Shown: positions 15,807-24,704 of the stretch, piece after piece
How the letters are laid out: each line of letters starts with the position of its first letter
Numbering within the stretch: the first letter of the stretch is position 1
NCBI RefSeq assembly: GCF_023072595.1
Contig: NZ_JALLGK010000001.1
Location: 682,001-746,000, forward strand
Direction: 5' to 3'
From: Streptomyces sp. XM4193
GTDB lineage: Bacteria; Actinomycetota; Actinomycetes; Streptomycetales; Streptomycetaceae
Length of the DNA stretch: 64,000 bases
The notes under the pieces: model-generated
The model's database searches: none
The model's input: only the letters and a program-made list of their open reading frames with translations
Told to the model about the DNA's origin: nothing
Made by a program: the position numbers and the translations under genes

Positions 15807-16202
15807 ATGACCGAAACTGCCGCGCAAAGCGTCGCGTTCACCCCGCCGCCGGGGCCTGACATCTGTCTCATGCAGGCCGGGGTGGCCTGGGATGCGGTCC
15901 GGGTGTCCGCCTGGGTCTCCAGAGCGGTGCTGCCCGCGCTCGGCGAGCGCAGCGGGGCTGTGCTCGAAGACGGGTACTCCTGCGTCTGGTACTGGCTCAT
16001 CGCGTCCGGGGCGGGCGGCGGTTGGCGGTTCGGGCCTGCTGTGCAGGTGCTGGGGGCAGCCACCTGGCTGGCGGTTCCGCCGGTGCACCGCACCGAACGA
16101 CCTGGCCTGCGCTGGGTGTTGCCGCCCGACGGCGGTACGCGGGCGCTGACGGACGCCGAGTTGCTGCACGCCGCCCTGCAACGGCAGGTCGGCCCCCGGT
16201 GA
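15807..16202 (+). CDS. Uncharacterised protein, paralogue of the 16489 gene
   Basis: A 131-residue soluble protein with no named family that I can assign. Landmarks are GVAWDAVRVSAWVSRAVLP, GAVLEDGYSCVWYWLIASG, VQVLGAATWLAVPP, and PGLRWVLPPDGGTRALTDAE followed by LLHAAL. The order GVxWD / W-L / LGA / GLRWV-PP / LLHxxL recurs in the gene at 16489, so the two are probably paralogues. The start is ATG 15807. The stop overlaps the next gene by 4 nt (GTGA), making a tightly coupled three-gene operon. It is divergent from the XRE/PLD regulator, which may control it. Confidence 0.75.
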   Translation: MTETAAQSVAFTPPPGPDICLMQAGVAWDAVRVSAWVSRAVLPALGERSGAVLEDGYSCVWYWLIASGAGGGWRFGPAVQVLGAATWLAVPPVHRTERPGLRWVLPPDGGTRALTDAELLHAALQRQVGPR

Positions 16203-16492
16203 GCCGCGCCGTGCTCCGCCACCTCCGGTGGACGATCACCCCCGACACCGAACCCGACACGAACACCGACGCCGACACGAACGCCGACACGAACACCGAC
16301 GCCGAATCCGACGGCGTACAGCCGCTCTTCGCGATGCGGTGCACGGTGTGCGGCGCCGTCAGCGGCGACACCGAGGACCGGAACGCCGCTGCCGGCTGGG
16401 CGTTGACGCACTCCGGCCGGAATCCCGCGCACCGCACGTATCGGGAGACCCTGGTCCTGCCGTACCGCACGTACCCGGTCGGCCGCCCGTGA
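16199..16492 (+). CDS. DUF7848-like small Cys-containing protein with a DT/DA repeat insert
   Basis: A 97-residue protein whose C-terminal half, FAMRCTVCGAVSGDTEDRN then WALTHSGRNPAHRTYRE, resembles the actinobacterial DUF7848 family, which carries a C-x2-C pair and HSGRNPxHRTYRE. Only one CxxC is present, so zinc binding would need a His or a dimer. Residues about 15-35 are an Asp/Thr/Asn repeat encoded by tandem cgacacgaac-type units at 16246-16305, which looks like a recent expansion. GTG 16199 overlaps the upstream stop and the stop overlaps the next GTG, so all three genes are coupled. The function is unknown. Confidence 0.75.
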   Translation: MSRAVLRHLRWTITPDTEPDTNTDADTNADTNTDAESDGVQPLFAMRCTVCGAVSGDTEDRNAAAGWALTHSGRNPAHRTYRETLVLPYRTYPVGRP

Positions 16493-17016
16493 GCCGGTCG
16501 GCCGACGATCTCGACGCACGTCTCGCCACCGCGGTACGGGCCTGGACGCAGGCCGGCGCCACCGTCCGGCTGCCGCTCGGAGTTCGGTGGGACGTGGTGT
16601 TCACCGCCGCGGGTGCGCCTGCCGCCGCGGTGCTGCGCAGCATGGACGCCGTTCAGCGAGGCGGATGCGGGCCCGTTCTCCACGACGCGGCAGCGGGCCG
16701 TGTGCTCTGGCTGGTCGAGCCCGGCACCGTGCGCAACTGGCTTTCCCCGTATGGCCTGTGCGTGGGCGCTCCCGCGCACCTGACCCTGCCCACCGAGCCC
16801 TCGGAGTCCACCGGGCCCTCGGAGACCTGCGGGCCTGCGGAGGGCTTGCGCTGGGTGCGTCCGTACCGCCACGGCCACACCGTGGACTCCGCGCTGCTGC
16901 ACCGCCAGCTGGACGTCGCGTGGCTCGGACGCCCCCGCCCCGAACTGCCGCTGGTGCTGGGGCGATTCGGTTCGCCCTGCCTGTGGCGGGGGAGCGACGA
17001 CCTCGTTCTCGGTTGA
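16489..17016 (+). CDS. Uncharacterised protein, paralogue of the 15807 gene
   Basis: A 175-residue protein, last of the three-gene operon, starting at GTG 16489, which overlaps the upstream stop by 4 nt. It shares GVRWDVVFT, a VLWLVEPGT strand, LCVGAPAHLTLP, GLRWVRPYRHG and SALLHRQL with the 15807 product in the same order. It also has an N-terminal RAWTQAGATVRLPL segment and a Thr/Ser/Pro/Glu insert (EPSESTGPSETCGPAE). There is no membrane segment or catalytic signature, and no family name can be given with confidence. The conserved GVxWD and LRWV blocks are the best handle for a search. Confidence 0.72.
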   Translation: MSRSADDLDARLATAVRAWTQAGATVRLPLGVRWDVVFTAAGAPAAAVLRSMDAVQRGGCGPVLHDAAAGRVLWLVEPGTVRNWLSPYGLCVGAPAHLTLPTEPSESTGPSETCGPAEGLRWVRPYRHGHTVDSALLHRQLDVAWLGRPRPELPLVLGRFGSPCLWRGSDDLVLG

Positions 17017-17212
17017 GCCCGCCGGGGTCGTCGGGACCCGGATGTGGGGAGGGGTGTGCGAGGGGTGGGTGGGATGACGGATCATCGCGGGGGCGGCGGT
17101 GTCGAATGCCGTTCTGTGCACGGGAGTTGACGAGGTGTCTGCTTTCCGTGGCGGAGCACGGCGCTGCTGCCCGGAAGGTCGCAGACGCAACGGGTGCAGG
17201 GGTGAGACGCGG

Positions 17213-18664
17213 ATGACGGAGTCGGGTGTGCCGGAGGACCGGACGGTCCGGGGACGGCATGTGGTGGTGGTCGGGGGCAGCCTGGCCGGGTTGTTGGCCG
17301 CGCGGGTGCTCGCGGAGCACGCGGAGCGGGTGACGGTGGTGGAACGCGACCGGCTGCCGGACGGGCCCCGGGCCCGGGCGGGCGTACCGCAGAGCAGGCA
17401 TGTGCACGTGCTGATGGAGGGCGGTGCGGACGCGTTGGAGGATCTGCTGCCCGGCATCGTCGAGGAGCTGGTGGCGCACGGTGCGCCGCGGGTCGGGATG
17501 CCCTCGGACACCGTGCACTGGCAGGGCGGCACCTTCCATCGGCGCACGGCGGCGACGGTCCATCTGATGAGCGGTTCGCGGCCGTTGGTGGAGTGGCTGG
17601 TGCGTCGTCGGGTGCTGGAGGACCCGCGGATCTCGGTGCTGGAGGGCACCGAGGTGGTGGAGTTGACCGGCGACGCGCGGCGGGTGACCGGGGTCGAGGT
17701 GCGCGAACGCGGCGCGGGACGCGGTGCCGAGCACGGTGCCGAGCGCGGGGGGACGCGGAGGCTTGCGGCGAGTCTGGTGGTCGATGCGTCCGGCCGCAGC
17801 ACGCGGGCGCCGTCCTGGCTGGAGGCGCTCGGCGCCGCCGCGGTGCCCGAGGAGCGGATCGAGACCGGACTGGCGTACGCCACCGGAACCTTCGTCCCCC
17901 CTTCCGGAGACGGGCCGGAGGGCGCGACGGAGGGGCTGAGCACGGCCGGCTTCTACTTCGTTCCGGACGGGAACAACGTGCGCGGCGCCTCGGTGCTGCC
18001 GATCGAGGGCGGCCGGAGCCTGGTCACGCTCATCGGGCTGCGCGGTACCGAACCGCCCACGGATCCCGAGGAGTTCCGCGCCTTCACCGCGCGGCTGCCG
18101 CATCCGGTGCTGCACGACTGGCTCGCCGGTGCGCAGCAGGAGGGTGCGATCCACGCCTTCCGTGCGACGGGCAACGTACGGCGCCGCTACGACCGTACCG
18201 ACCGTCGGACCGCGGGCTTCCTGGCCACGGGCGACGCACTGTGCGCCTTCAACCCGGTCTACGGGCAGGGCATGGCCGTCGCGGCACTGGCGGCGGTGGC
18301 GCTGCGGGACTCGCTGGCCGATCCACGGCGCACGCCGAGCGGTGCGCGGGTGCAGCGGGCGCTGCTCGCCGCCTCGCGGCAGGCGTGGGACATCGCGACC
18401 GGAGCGGACAAGGAACTGCCGGGAGCGCGGGGCAACGCGGTGGGTGTCAGCCGTGCCGACCGCGTGCTGGGGCGCTATCTGGCGCGAGTGGTGGAGCGGA
18501 CCGCACACGACCCGGTGGTGGGTACGGCCTTCCGTGCGGTGTCCTCGCTGAAGGCTCCGCCGGGAACGCTGTTCGCGCCCGAGGTGCTGCGCGCGGTGCT
18601 GTTCGGCGACTCGCCGGCGCCCTGCACGGAGCTGCCGCTGCGTCCGGAGGAGGAGCGGCACTGA
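17213..18664 (+). CDS. FAD-dependent oxidoreductase (aromatic hydroxylase-like)
   Basis: A 483-residue FAD protein with an N-terminal Rossmann fold HVVVVGGSLAGLLAARVLAE (GxGxxG variant), an acidic end to the second strand (VTVVERD) and the second FAD motif GFLATGDALCAFNPVYGQGM (GD). The segment RARAGVPQSRHVHVLMEGG is typical of a Streptomyces group of p-hydroxybenzoate-hydroxylase/geranylgeranyl-reductase-like proteins whose substrates are mostly unknown. ATG 17213 precedes the Rossmann fold by 14 residues. It is transcribed alone and ends in a strong hairpin. It has no pathway partners nearby. Confidence 0.88.
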   Translation: MTESGVPEDRTVRGRHVVVVGGSLAGLLAARVLAEHAERVTVVERDRLPDGPRARAGVPQSRHVHVLMEGGADALEDLLPGIVEELVAHGAPRVGMPSDTVHWQGGTFHRRTAATVHLMSGSRPLVEWLVRRRVLEDPRISVLEGTEVVELTGDARRVTGVEVRERGAGRGAEHGAERGGTRRLAASLVVDASGRSTRAPSWLEALGAAAVPEERIETGLAYATGTFVPPSGDGPEGATEGLSTAGFYFVPDGNNVRGASVLPIEGGRSLVTLIGLRGTEPPTDPEEFRAFTARLPHPVLHDWLAGAQQEGAIHAFRATGNVRRRYDRTDRRTAGFLATGDALCAFNPVYGQGMAVAALAAVALRDSLADPRRTPSGARVQRALLAASRQAWDIATGADKELPGARGNAVGVSRADRVLGRYLARVVERTAHDPVVGTAFRAVSSLKAPPGTLFAPEVLRAVLFGDSPAPCTELPLRPEEERH

Positions 18665-18695
18665 ACCACCCGCACACCACGGTGCGTTGAACGAA

Positions 18696-18738
18696 GCGGG
18701 CCCGAACTCTTCTGTGAAGTGGGGGAGTTCGGGCCCGC
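18696..18738 (+). terminator. Terminator after the FAD oxidoreductase gene
   Basis: A 14-bp perfect stem (GCGGGCCCGAACTC with its complement) around a 15-nt loop, 31 nt past the stop. There is no T run. Confidence 0.75.
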
Positions 18739-19237
18739 GCTGTTGCCCGTTCGTCCGTGGTGCGGTTGGTGGTGACGGTGTTCGCGCAGGTGCTGCGCAC
18801 GGGGCGGGCGGGTGCCGCGCACGGAGCGGGTGCGGGGGACGGACAACAGCGCGGGCACGGGGCGGGCACAGGGCGGGGCGGGACGGTCGCGCGTCCGGCG
18901 CGGGCGAGTGTGGGCTCGGGGCGGTGGAGATGTGGTGAGGCTGTAGATGCGTACAACACCGTTGTGTGAGAAGGGAATTGGGTGCACAGGGCGCCATCTC
19001 GGGCTTCGGGGGCGAGTTGTAGCGTGCGGGCTGCGACGCGGGTGACGAGGGCACCATCGGCCCTCCCGGCGGCCGTACCGGGAACCGGCCGGCGCCGGCG
19101 CCACCGGGTTCGTGCCGCCGTCGGCAGCCGCGGGATGCGAGAGAACGCGTCCCGCGCCACAACGCTGTGTGCCGACGCTCGTCGAGTGCTCAACATGCCC
19201 ATCCCCCAAGGCAGTTGACTGACAGGTGAACCCAAGA
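18739..19237. other. Intergenic upstream of the aminotransferase
   Basis: About 500 nt. The left half is G-rich and repetitive. Around 18953-18965 there is a short dyad ACAAC-acc-GTTGT in an AT-richer patch that could be a promoter or operator. No coding region is supported. Confidence 0.4.
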
Positions 19238-20626
19238 ATGCATTCTCTGCACGAGATCGCCGGCGAGAGTTCGCTCGCCAACCCGTACCACGACGTATCC
19301 CTGCTGCGCCGCTACGAACAGCTGGGCGGAGACCTCGACAAGGTGCTCTACCTCAGCCTCGGTGAGACCTGGAGCGAGGTCGCGCCCGGTCTGGTGCGTG
19401 CGCTGCGGGAATCGGTGCCGCTGCACGGCCATGGCTACATACTCACGCCCTACGGGCTGCCCGCGCTGCGCGAGGTGCTGCGCGGCTACGTCACCGACTC
19501 CCACCGGCTGGCCGGGGTCGCGGAACTCGGTGTCGACTACGAGGTGGCGGTGTCGCAGAGCAGCACCCGCAGCGCGATGTTCCACTACGGCCGCCTGCTG
19601 CGGGAGGAGACGGCCGACACCGGCGCCCGGCCGCTGGTGGTCTGCTCCTCGCCGGGGTGGGACTACGCGGGCGTCTTCACCGCGCTCGGTTACGGGATGC
19701 GGCACTTCGCCGTCCGCCCCGAGGACGCGTACCAGCCGCGTGCGGCTGAGGTCGAGGAGCTGCTGCGCCGCTCCCGCGGCGAGACGACGGGTCCGCTGCT
19801 GCTGGTGCTCAACGCCCAGCACAACCCGACCGGCGCCGACTGGGACGAGCGGACCGTGCGGCGGATGGTGCGGGCCGCAGCCGAGACGGGCGCGGCGGTG
19901 CTGGTCGACGACGCCTACTACGCCGTGCACGATCCGCACACCCCGCCCACCAGCGCACTGCGCGTTCTGCTGGAGGAGTACGGTCCGGCGGCCGACCCGG
20001 CGCCGGGCCGCTCGTGGCTGGCGGTGCGCTCGCTGGGCAAGCAGTTCCACTGCAACGGCTGGGGCATCGGCGCGCTGACCGCTCCGCCGCGGGTGCTGGA
20101 GGCGCTGCTCGGACGGCTGCTTCCGCAGCACGGGTACGTCTCCTCGGTGCCGCTCCAGGCGGCCATGGCGGCCTGGCTCGCGGACGAGGAGAGCGAGACC
20201 TTCCTCGCGGCGCAGCGGGCGGACTACGCGCAGAAGCGGCAGGAGATCGCCAAACGCCTGGTCGGCGACCTCGGTTACCCGGACGAGGCGTTCCACGCGG
20301 GCAGCTGCGGCGCGTACCTGCTGATGCGCACACCGCCCCGGCGTGCGGAGCGCGCGACCGCCGGGACGGACGCCGCCCCCAGCGGTCGACCGGGCACGGG
20401 GCGGGGTGCGGAGCAGGAACCGGGGGAGAGCTTCCGGGAGTTCTGCCTGCGCCGCACCGGTGTGCTGGTCGGCGAGGCGCACATGAGCACACCGGGTGAG
20501 CGGGCCCGCGACCCGCAGGGGTTCGTACGGCTCTTCCTCGGGCCCCAGCAGGGCGTGCTCACCGAGGCGTTGGCACGCCTGGCGGACGCCGGACTCGGCT
20601 GGACCGACGAGGCCGCGCGCGGCTGA
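19238..20626 (+). CDS. PLP-dependent class I/II aminotransferase
   Basis: A 462-residue fold-type I aminotransferase, which transfers amino groups using pyridoxal phosphate. Visible features are HGYILTPYGLPALREVL (substrate/PLP loop), LNAQHNPTGADWDE (the Asn of NPTG), VLVDDAYYAVHD (the Asp and Tyr that hold PLP) and SLGKQFHCNGWGIGALT (catalytic Lys). After the Lys the family usually has G-W-R-x-G; here the Arg is Gly. The C-terminal domain contains a Thr/Gly/Ala insert (about 375-400). ATG 19238 was chosen because AGGTGA lies 8 nt upstream; GTG 19226 is the alternative. The substrate is unknown and there are no pathway neighbours. Confidence 0.85.
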   Translation: MHSLHEIAGESSLANPYHDVSLLRRYEQLGGDLDKVLYLSLGETWSEVAPGLVRALRESVPLHGHGYILTPYGLPALREVLRGYVTDSHRLAGVAELGVDYEVAVSQSSTRSAMFHYGRLLREETADTGARPLVVCSSPGWDYAGVFTALGYGMRHFAVRPEDAYQPRAAEVEELLRRSRGETTGPLLLVLNAQHNPTGADWDERTVRRMVRAAAETGAAVLVDDAYYAVHDPHTPPTSALRVLLEEYGPAADPAPGRSWLAVRSLGKQFHCNGWGIGALTAPPRVLEALLGRLLPQHGYVSSVPLQAAMAAWLADEESETFLAAQRADYAQKRQEIAKRLVGDLGYPDEAFHAGSCGAYLLMRTPPRRAERATAGTDAAPSGRPGTGRGAEQEPGESFREFCLRRTGVLVGEAHMSTPGERARDPQGFVRLFLGPQQGVLTEALARLADAGLGWTDEAARG

Positions 20627-21431
20627 CCGCGCCGCAGGCGCCCGCCGGCCCGTACGGACACGGACACCCGGACGTCCCCGTACGTACGGGCCGGTGCGGG
20701 CCGGCGCGGGTCGGTGTGCGCCGGTGCGGGGGCGCCCGGGACGGCGGTGGGACGCGCCGACGGTGTCCGGGTTGCGCACCACCGGACGCGCGCCGGCGGC
20801 CGGGCGCGCGCCGGTGGCGGGGCGCGCGCCGGTGGCGGGCGGCGGGCCGCACGCACAGGTGGGGCCATCGCACTGTGCGATGTTGAGCGATGCGGCCCTC
20901 ACCAGCACAGACAGGTGCACGAATGTTCGATCCCGGTGCGCGTCAACTCACTGTGCGCAGTGCCGGGTTAGCGCTGCGCGTTCCCTTGTCCACTGCACCT
21001 GCCCGGCACCCCGCCCTTCGACGGGCCGTCACGGGCGCACCGGTGTGACATGTGTCATCAATTTCCTTCACTGTTTGTGAGCTTGAAGGCGCGAAAAGGA
21101 CGTATGTGACGGTGCGTGAGGTGCCTGGGGGGCGTGTGTGTCAGCTGTGGAATGCCCTGTTCACACAAGGAAGTACGAAGCGTGTTCGCCGCGTCGGCGG
21201 GGCCCGGGTCCTGCGCCGCCGGGACTCCGGCAAGCTGCTACGGAGTGTGAGATCGAATACTTCATGCTCGTGAATGCTCGCTGAGTGAACGAAGTTGAGC
21301 GTTAACGTGCCTAGTGGCTGCGAACTCACCTGGTATCGGGCTGAGTTGTCTGGTCACCTCCACGCCCCTCACCCCCGTAGGTTCACCTTGCCCTCGCTTC
21401 GCCCTTCAGGTGCTGGTCGGAGTCGCGTGCG
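20627..21431. other. Long intergenic region before the conservon genes
   Basis: 805 nt. The first 220 nt are extremely GC-rich, with an 18-bp tandem repeat. From about 21040 the sequence becomes AT-richer (gtcatcaatttccttcactg and the surroundings of 21280-21310) and probably holds the promoter of the sensor-kinase gene. No open frame has coding character. Confidence 0.5.
20785..20838. repeat. 18-bp GC-rich tandem repeat
   Basis: Unit GGCGCGCGCCGGTGGCGG, two perfect copies (20803-20838) and a degenerate one before them, in noncoding DNA. The unit contains the palindrome GGCGCGCGCC and can form hairpins. Confidence 0.7.
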
Positions 21432-24173
21432 ATGATGAAAATCAACCGCCGACTCATCCTGCTCGTGACGGTGCCGCTCGCGGTCGCCCTCACTTTCTCG
21501 GCCCTCGCCCTGGCCCCCGCCGCGCAACAGGCGCTGCAGGCGCACCGTCTCACTGTGATGGTCGAAGCAGCTTCCGCTGCCGCCGATCTGGCCCATCACC
21601 TACAGCGGGAACGCGCCGCGGCCACCGCCCTGGTGGCCGACAAGAGCCTGACTGCCGACTTCAAGAAGACTTCCGACGCCACCGACAGGAGCGCCGAACG
21701 TTTCGCCGACGAGCGTGAGCGGCTGACCGCTCTGCCGGCCAACGCGGACGGCGCCGTCGAACGCGTCGGGAACGCACTCAAGCAACTCCCCTCGCTGCGC
21801 GCCCAGGTGCGCTCGGGCAGCACCACCTTCTCCACCCTCGCCTTCGGGTACCGCATCGTCATCGCCGACCTGGTCGGCTACCGCGACGGCATCGCCCAGG
21901 CCGACGGCGTGGACTCCGACATCGCCGACCGCATCCGTGCCGCCGCCGCGATGTCCGCGGCCTCGGAGCACCTCGGACAGCAGCAGGTCACCGTGTTGCG
22001 TGCACTGGACGCCGGCGGTTTCACCGACGCCTCCAAGCGCACCTTCGAGGGCACCCGGCTGGGCTACACCGAGACGACCGAGGAGCTCTTCGCCCTCGGC
22101 CTGCCGGAGTGGCGCTCCTCGCTGGAGCGGACCCTGTCGGGTTCGAAGGCCGCCGAGGCGCAGCGGCTGGAGGACGCGGTCGGACGTGCGCCGTCCAATG
22201 TGAGGCTCGAGGAGACCTCCAAGGACTGGTACGCGGCGACCACCGACCGTGCGCAGCTGATGCGTTCGGTCGAGCGCGGCATCGACGACTCGATCCGCAA
22301 GACCGTGGACGAGGAGCGCCAGTCGCTGCTGTGGCTGGCCATCGCCGAAGCCGTACTGGTCGTGCTCGCCCTGATCGGCACCGTGATCTTCGCGCACCGC
22401 CTCGGCCGCGTGATGATCCGTCGTCTGCGCGAGCTGCGGAACGCGGCGCACGATGTGTCGAACACCCATCTCCCGCGCATGATGCGCGAGTTGTCCCGTC
22501 CCGGCGCTGCCACCCGCGCGACTCCCGAGGAGATCGCCAAGGAGTCCAGCAGCCTGGTGGAGACCACCACGCACGACGAGATCGGCGAGGTGGGCGAGGC
22601 GTTCAACGCGGTCCACTACGAGGCCGTGCGGCTCGCCGCCGAACAGGCGCACGCCCGCGCGGAGTTCGCCGAGACCCTGATCGGCGCGGCCCGCCGCGGC
22701 TCCCGGCTCACCAGCGTCATGGTGTCCGAGCTGGACACCGTCCAGCGCGACGAGTCCGACCCGGAGCGCATGCAGGTCCTGTTCGCCCTGGACCACCTGG
22801 CGATCCGAATGGAGCGCAACACCAACAACCTTCTGGTGATGGGTGGTTCGGGCCAGGGCCGGGTGCGTACCGAGAACGTCGCACTGCCCACGGTGCTGGT
22901 CGCCGCCGCGCAGCAGGTCGAGAACTTCAAGCGGGTGACGCCCGGTTCGGTGGACGGCACGATCGTCGTCGCCGCCCGGGTCGTCCACGACCTTGCGCAC
23001 ATGCTGGCCGAACTCCTCGACAACGCCCTGAAGTTCTCGCCGCCGGAGTCCAGGGTCGGCGTCGCCGCCTGGCGTCTGGCCGACCGTGCCGTGGTGCAGG
23101 TCGTGGACGAGGGTGTGGGGCTGACGGAGGAACGGCGCGTCGAACTGAACGCCGACCTCTCCGACCCGCGCGGCGACGTGGGCGCGATCCAGTTCATGGG
23201 CGTGCACGTGGTCGCCAGGCTCGCGGCCCGGCACGGCATCGCCGTGGAGCTGCGGGAGTCCTCGGGTCCCGGCACCATCGTCGAGGTGACACTGCCCGCG
23301 GGCGTGCTCGTCGAGGAGGGCGCCGAGGGCCTGGACGGGTCCGACATGGAGGCGCTGCGCGCCGCCGGAGCGCCCCAGGGCGGCCCGGCCGGCGGAGCGC
23401 CCGAGCGCCCGCAGCCGGGCAACGGACGCGGTCCGGCAGCGGCGCGCGACGCGGGTCCGGCACGCAACGCCGGCCCCGTGCACGACGCCGGCCCGGTGCG
23501 GGACGTGCGCCGGGAGCGCGCCGAGGAACCGGTGCGCCACGATTCGCCCGCGGGAGCACCGCGTGCGGAGGACCGGGACGCCGACGAGGAGCGGGGCAGC
23601 GTCTTCGATCCGCCGGTGCGCGGTCGTGGTCGCGGTCGCGCCTTCGACCCGCCCCGCGGTCTGAACCCGGAGCCCGGCGGCCCCGCCGGCCGCGACAACA
23701 GCGCCGGCCGGGACGGCGGCGACGGTCGGGACAACGGTGTCGGCCGGGACGGCGGCGCCGGTCGCGAGCGCGGCTTCGGGGACAGCGGTGACGCGGGACA
23801 GCGCCCCGCGCCGTCCTGGGCGGCTGCCGGCGAGCCCGCCGCCACACCCCCGCCCTCCGCGGAGCCCTCCGGCACCACGTCCTCCGGTCTGCCGCTGCGT
23901 CGCAAGGGCGCGACCACGCACCAGACCCACCAGCCACTGAGCAACGGCGCGGCCAACGGGCCGTCGGGCCGGTCGGGGACCGCGTCCGGTGCCGGGAAGG
24001 CGCCCAAGAAGCGCGACTCGCGGCAGGTCTCGGACGTCTTCGCCGCCTACACCAAGGGCATCAGCCGAAGCGCCAACCGCCGCAGCAGCGCGGGCGATTC
24101 CGCGAACCCCGCCAAGGCACAGCCCGGCACACCGGGCAACGACGACCCACACACCCAACGGAGCTCCTCGTGA
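21432..24173 (+). CDS. Conservon-type sensor histidine kinase with NIT domain (CvnA-like)
   Basis: A 913-residue membrane kinase. TM1 lies near residues 8-30 (LILLVTVPLAVALTFSALAL), an extracytoplasmic nitrate/nitrite-sensing-like (NIT) helical domain at 31-290, TM2 near 294-316 (LLWLAIAEAVLVVLALIGTV), a HAMP-like linker, and an HATPase domain at about 490-610 (ELLDNALKFSPPES, VVDEGVGL, SSGPGTIVEVTLP). No classical H-box was located, as is usual for CvnA proteins. The last 280 residues are a disordered Gly/Arg/Asp/Pro tail. ATG 21432 is used, with another ATG next to it. The stop overlaps the roadblock gene by 4 nt. Known conservons go on to CvnC (DUF742) and CvnD (GTPase), which are absent here. 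Confidence 0.9.
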   Translation: MMKINRRLILLVTVPLAVALTFSALALAPAAQQALQAHRLTVMVEAASAAADLAHHLQRERAAATALVADKSLTADFKKTSDATDRSAERFADERERLTALPANADGAVERVGNALKQLPSLRAQVRSGSTTFSTLAFGYRIVIADLVGYRDGIAQADGVDSDIADRIRAAAAMSAASEHLGQQQVTVLRALDAGGFTDASKRTFEGTRLGYTETTEELFALGLPEWRSSLERTLSGSKAAEAQRLEDAVGRAPSNVRLEETSKDWYAATTDRAQLMRSVERGIDDSIRKTVDEERQSLLWLAIAEAVLVVLALIGTVIFAHRLGRVMIRRLRELRNAAHDVSNTHLPRMMRELSRPGAATRATPEEIAKESSSLVETTTHDEIGEVGEAFNAVHYEAVRLAAEQAHARAEFAETLIGAARRGSRLTSVMVSELDTVQRDESDPERMQVLFALDHLAIRMERNTNNLLVMGGSGQGRVRTENVALPTVLVAAAQQVENFKRVTPGSVDGTIVVAARVVHDLAHMLAELLDNALKFSPPESRVGVAAWRLADRAVVQVVDEGVGLTEERRVELNADLSDPRGDVGAIQFMGVHVVARLAARHGIAVELRESSGPGTIVEVTLPAGVLVEEGAEGLDGSDMEALRAAGAPQGGPAGGAPERPQPGNGRGPAAARDAGPARNAGPVHDAGPVRDVRRERAEEPVRHDSPAGAPRAEDRDADEERGSVFDPPVRGRGRGRAFDPPRGLNPEPGGPAGRDNSAGRDGGDGRDNGVGRDGGAGRERGFGDSGDAGQRPAPSWAAAGEPAATPPPSAEPSGTTSSGLPLRRKGATTHQTHQPLSNGAANGPSGRSGTASGAGKAPKKRDSRQVSDVFAAYTKGISRSANRRSSAGDSANPAKAQPGTPGNDDPHTQRSSS

Positions 24174-24574
24174 ACACCACCTCCTCCGACCTGAGTTGGC
24201 TGCTGAGCGGCTTCGCCAGCCGTATCCCCGAGGTCACGACGGTCGTCGCGATCTCGGTGGACGGTCTGGCGCTGGCCTACACCGGGGTGGAGCGCGATGA
24301 CGCGGACCGGCTCGCCGCCATCGCTTCGGGTGTCGTCAACCTGCTCTCCGGAGCAGCACAGTTGACGAACACCGATCCGGTGGAGCACAGTCTCACGGCC
24401 ATGGACGGTGGCTACATGTTCTCCATGGCTGTCTCCAGCGGGGCGTCTCTGCTGGTCATGACCACCAGAGATGCCGACATCGGAGAGGTCAGCTACATGA
24501 TGTCCGAGCTCATCAACCAGGTGGGCGACGCGCTGACCCCCGACAACCGCGATCTGCGCGCCGCGCAGCACTGA
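24170..24574 (+). CDS. Roadblock/LC7-domain protein (CvnB-like, MglB family)
   Basis: A 134-residue roadblock/LC7 protein. In conservons it partners a small GTPase, by analogy with MglB/MglA. The sequence MNTTSSDLSWLLSGFASRIP, TTVVAISVDGLALAYTG, GYMFSMAVSSGASLLVMTTR and GEVSYMMSELINQVGDAL follows the family closely. GTG 24170 overlaps the kinase stop and has GGAG about 7 nt before it, so it is co-translated. No DUF742 or GTPase gene follows: after 130 nt of C-rich spacer the next gene encodes a transporter lipoprotein. Its GTPase partner must come from another locus, or the cluster is a remnant. Confidence 0.93.
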   Translation: MNTTSSDLSWLLSGFASRIPEVTTVVAISVDGLALAYTGVERDDADRLAAIASGVVNLLSGAAQLTNTDPVEHSLTAMDGGYMFSMAVSSGASLLVMTTRDADIGEVSYMMSELINQVGDALTPDNRDLRAAQH

Positions 24575-24704
24575 CCCACCCCCCCAGCGCGCACCACCCC
24601 CGCATCAGCACCGCGCGCGTCACAACCGCACCACCACCCCCCTCCGCTCCAACCGCACAGGCACGCCAAGGCGAAAAACCGCCCAACACCCCCGGGATGT
24701 CCCC

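Noticed and set aside
16601..19162. Very long minus-strand frame across the FAD oxidoreductase region
   Set aside because: It spans several convincing + strand genes and their gaps, and its translation is low-complexity Pro/Arg/Ala.
19235..19246. 12-bp perfect palindrome AGAATGCATTCT over the aminotransferase start
   Set aside because: About a dozen such palindromes are expected by chance in 64 kb, and there is no adjacent regulator.
21600..24158. Minus-strand frame opposite the conservon kinase
   Set aside because: Shadow of a high-GC gene; composition is His/Arg/Gly-rich with no motifs.
23340..24170. Disordered kinase tail considered as a separate gene
   Set aside because: It is in frame with the kinase, has no internal ribosome site, and similar tails are common in CvnA proteins.
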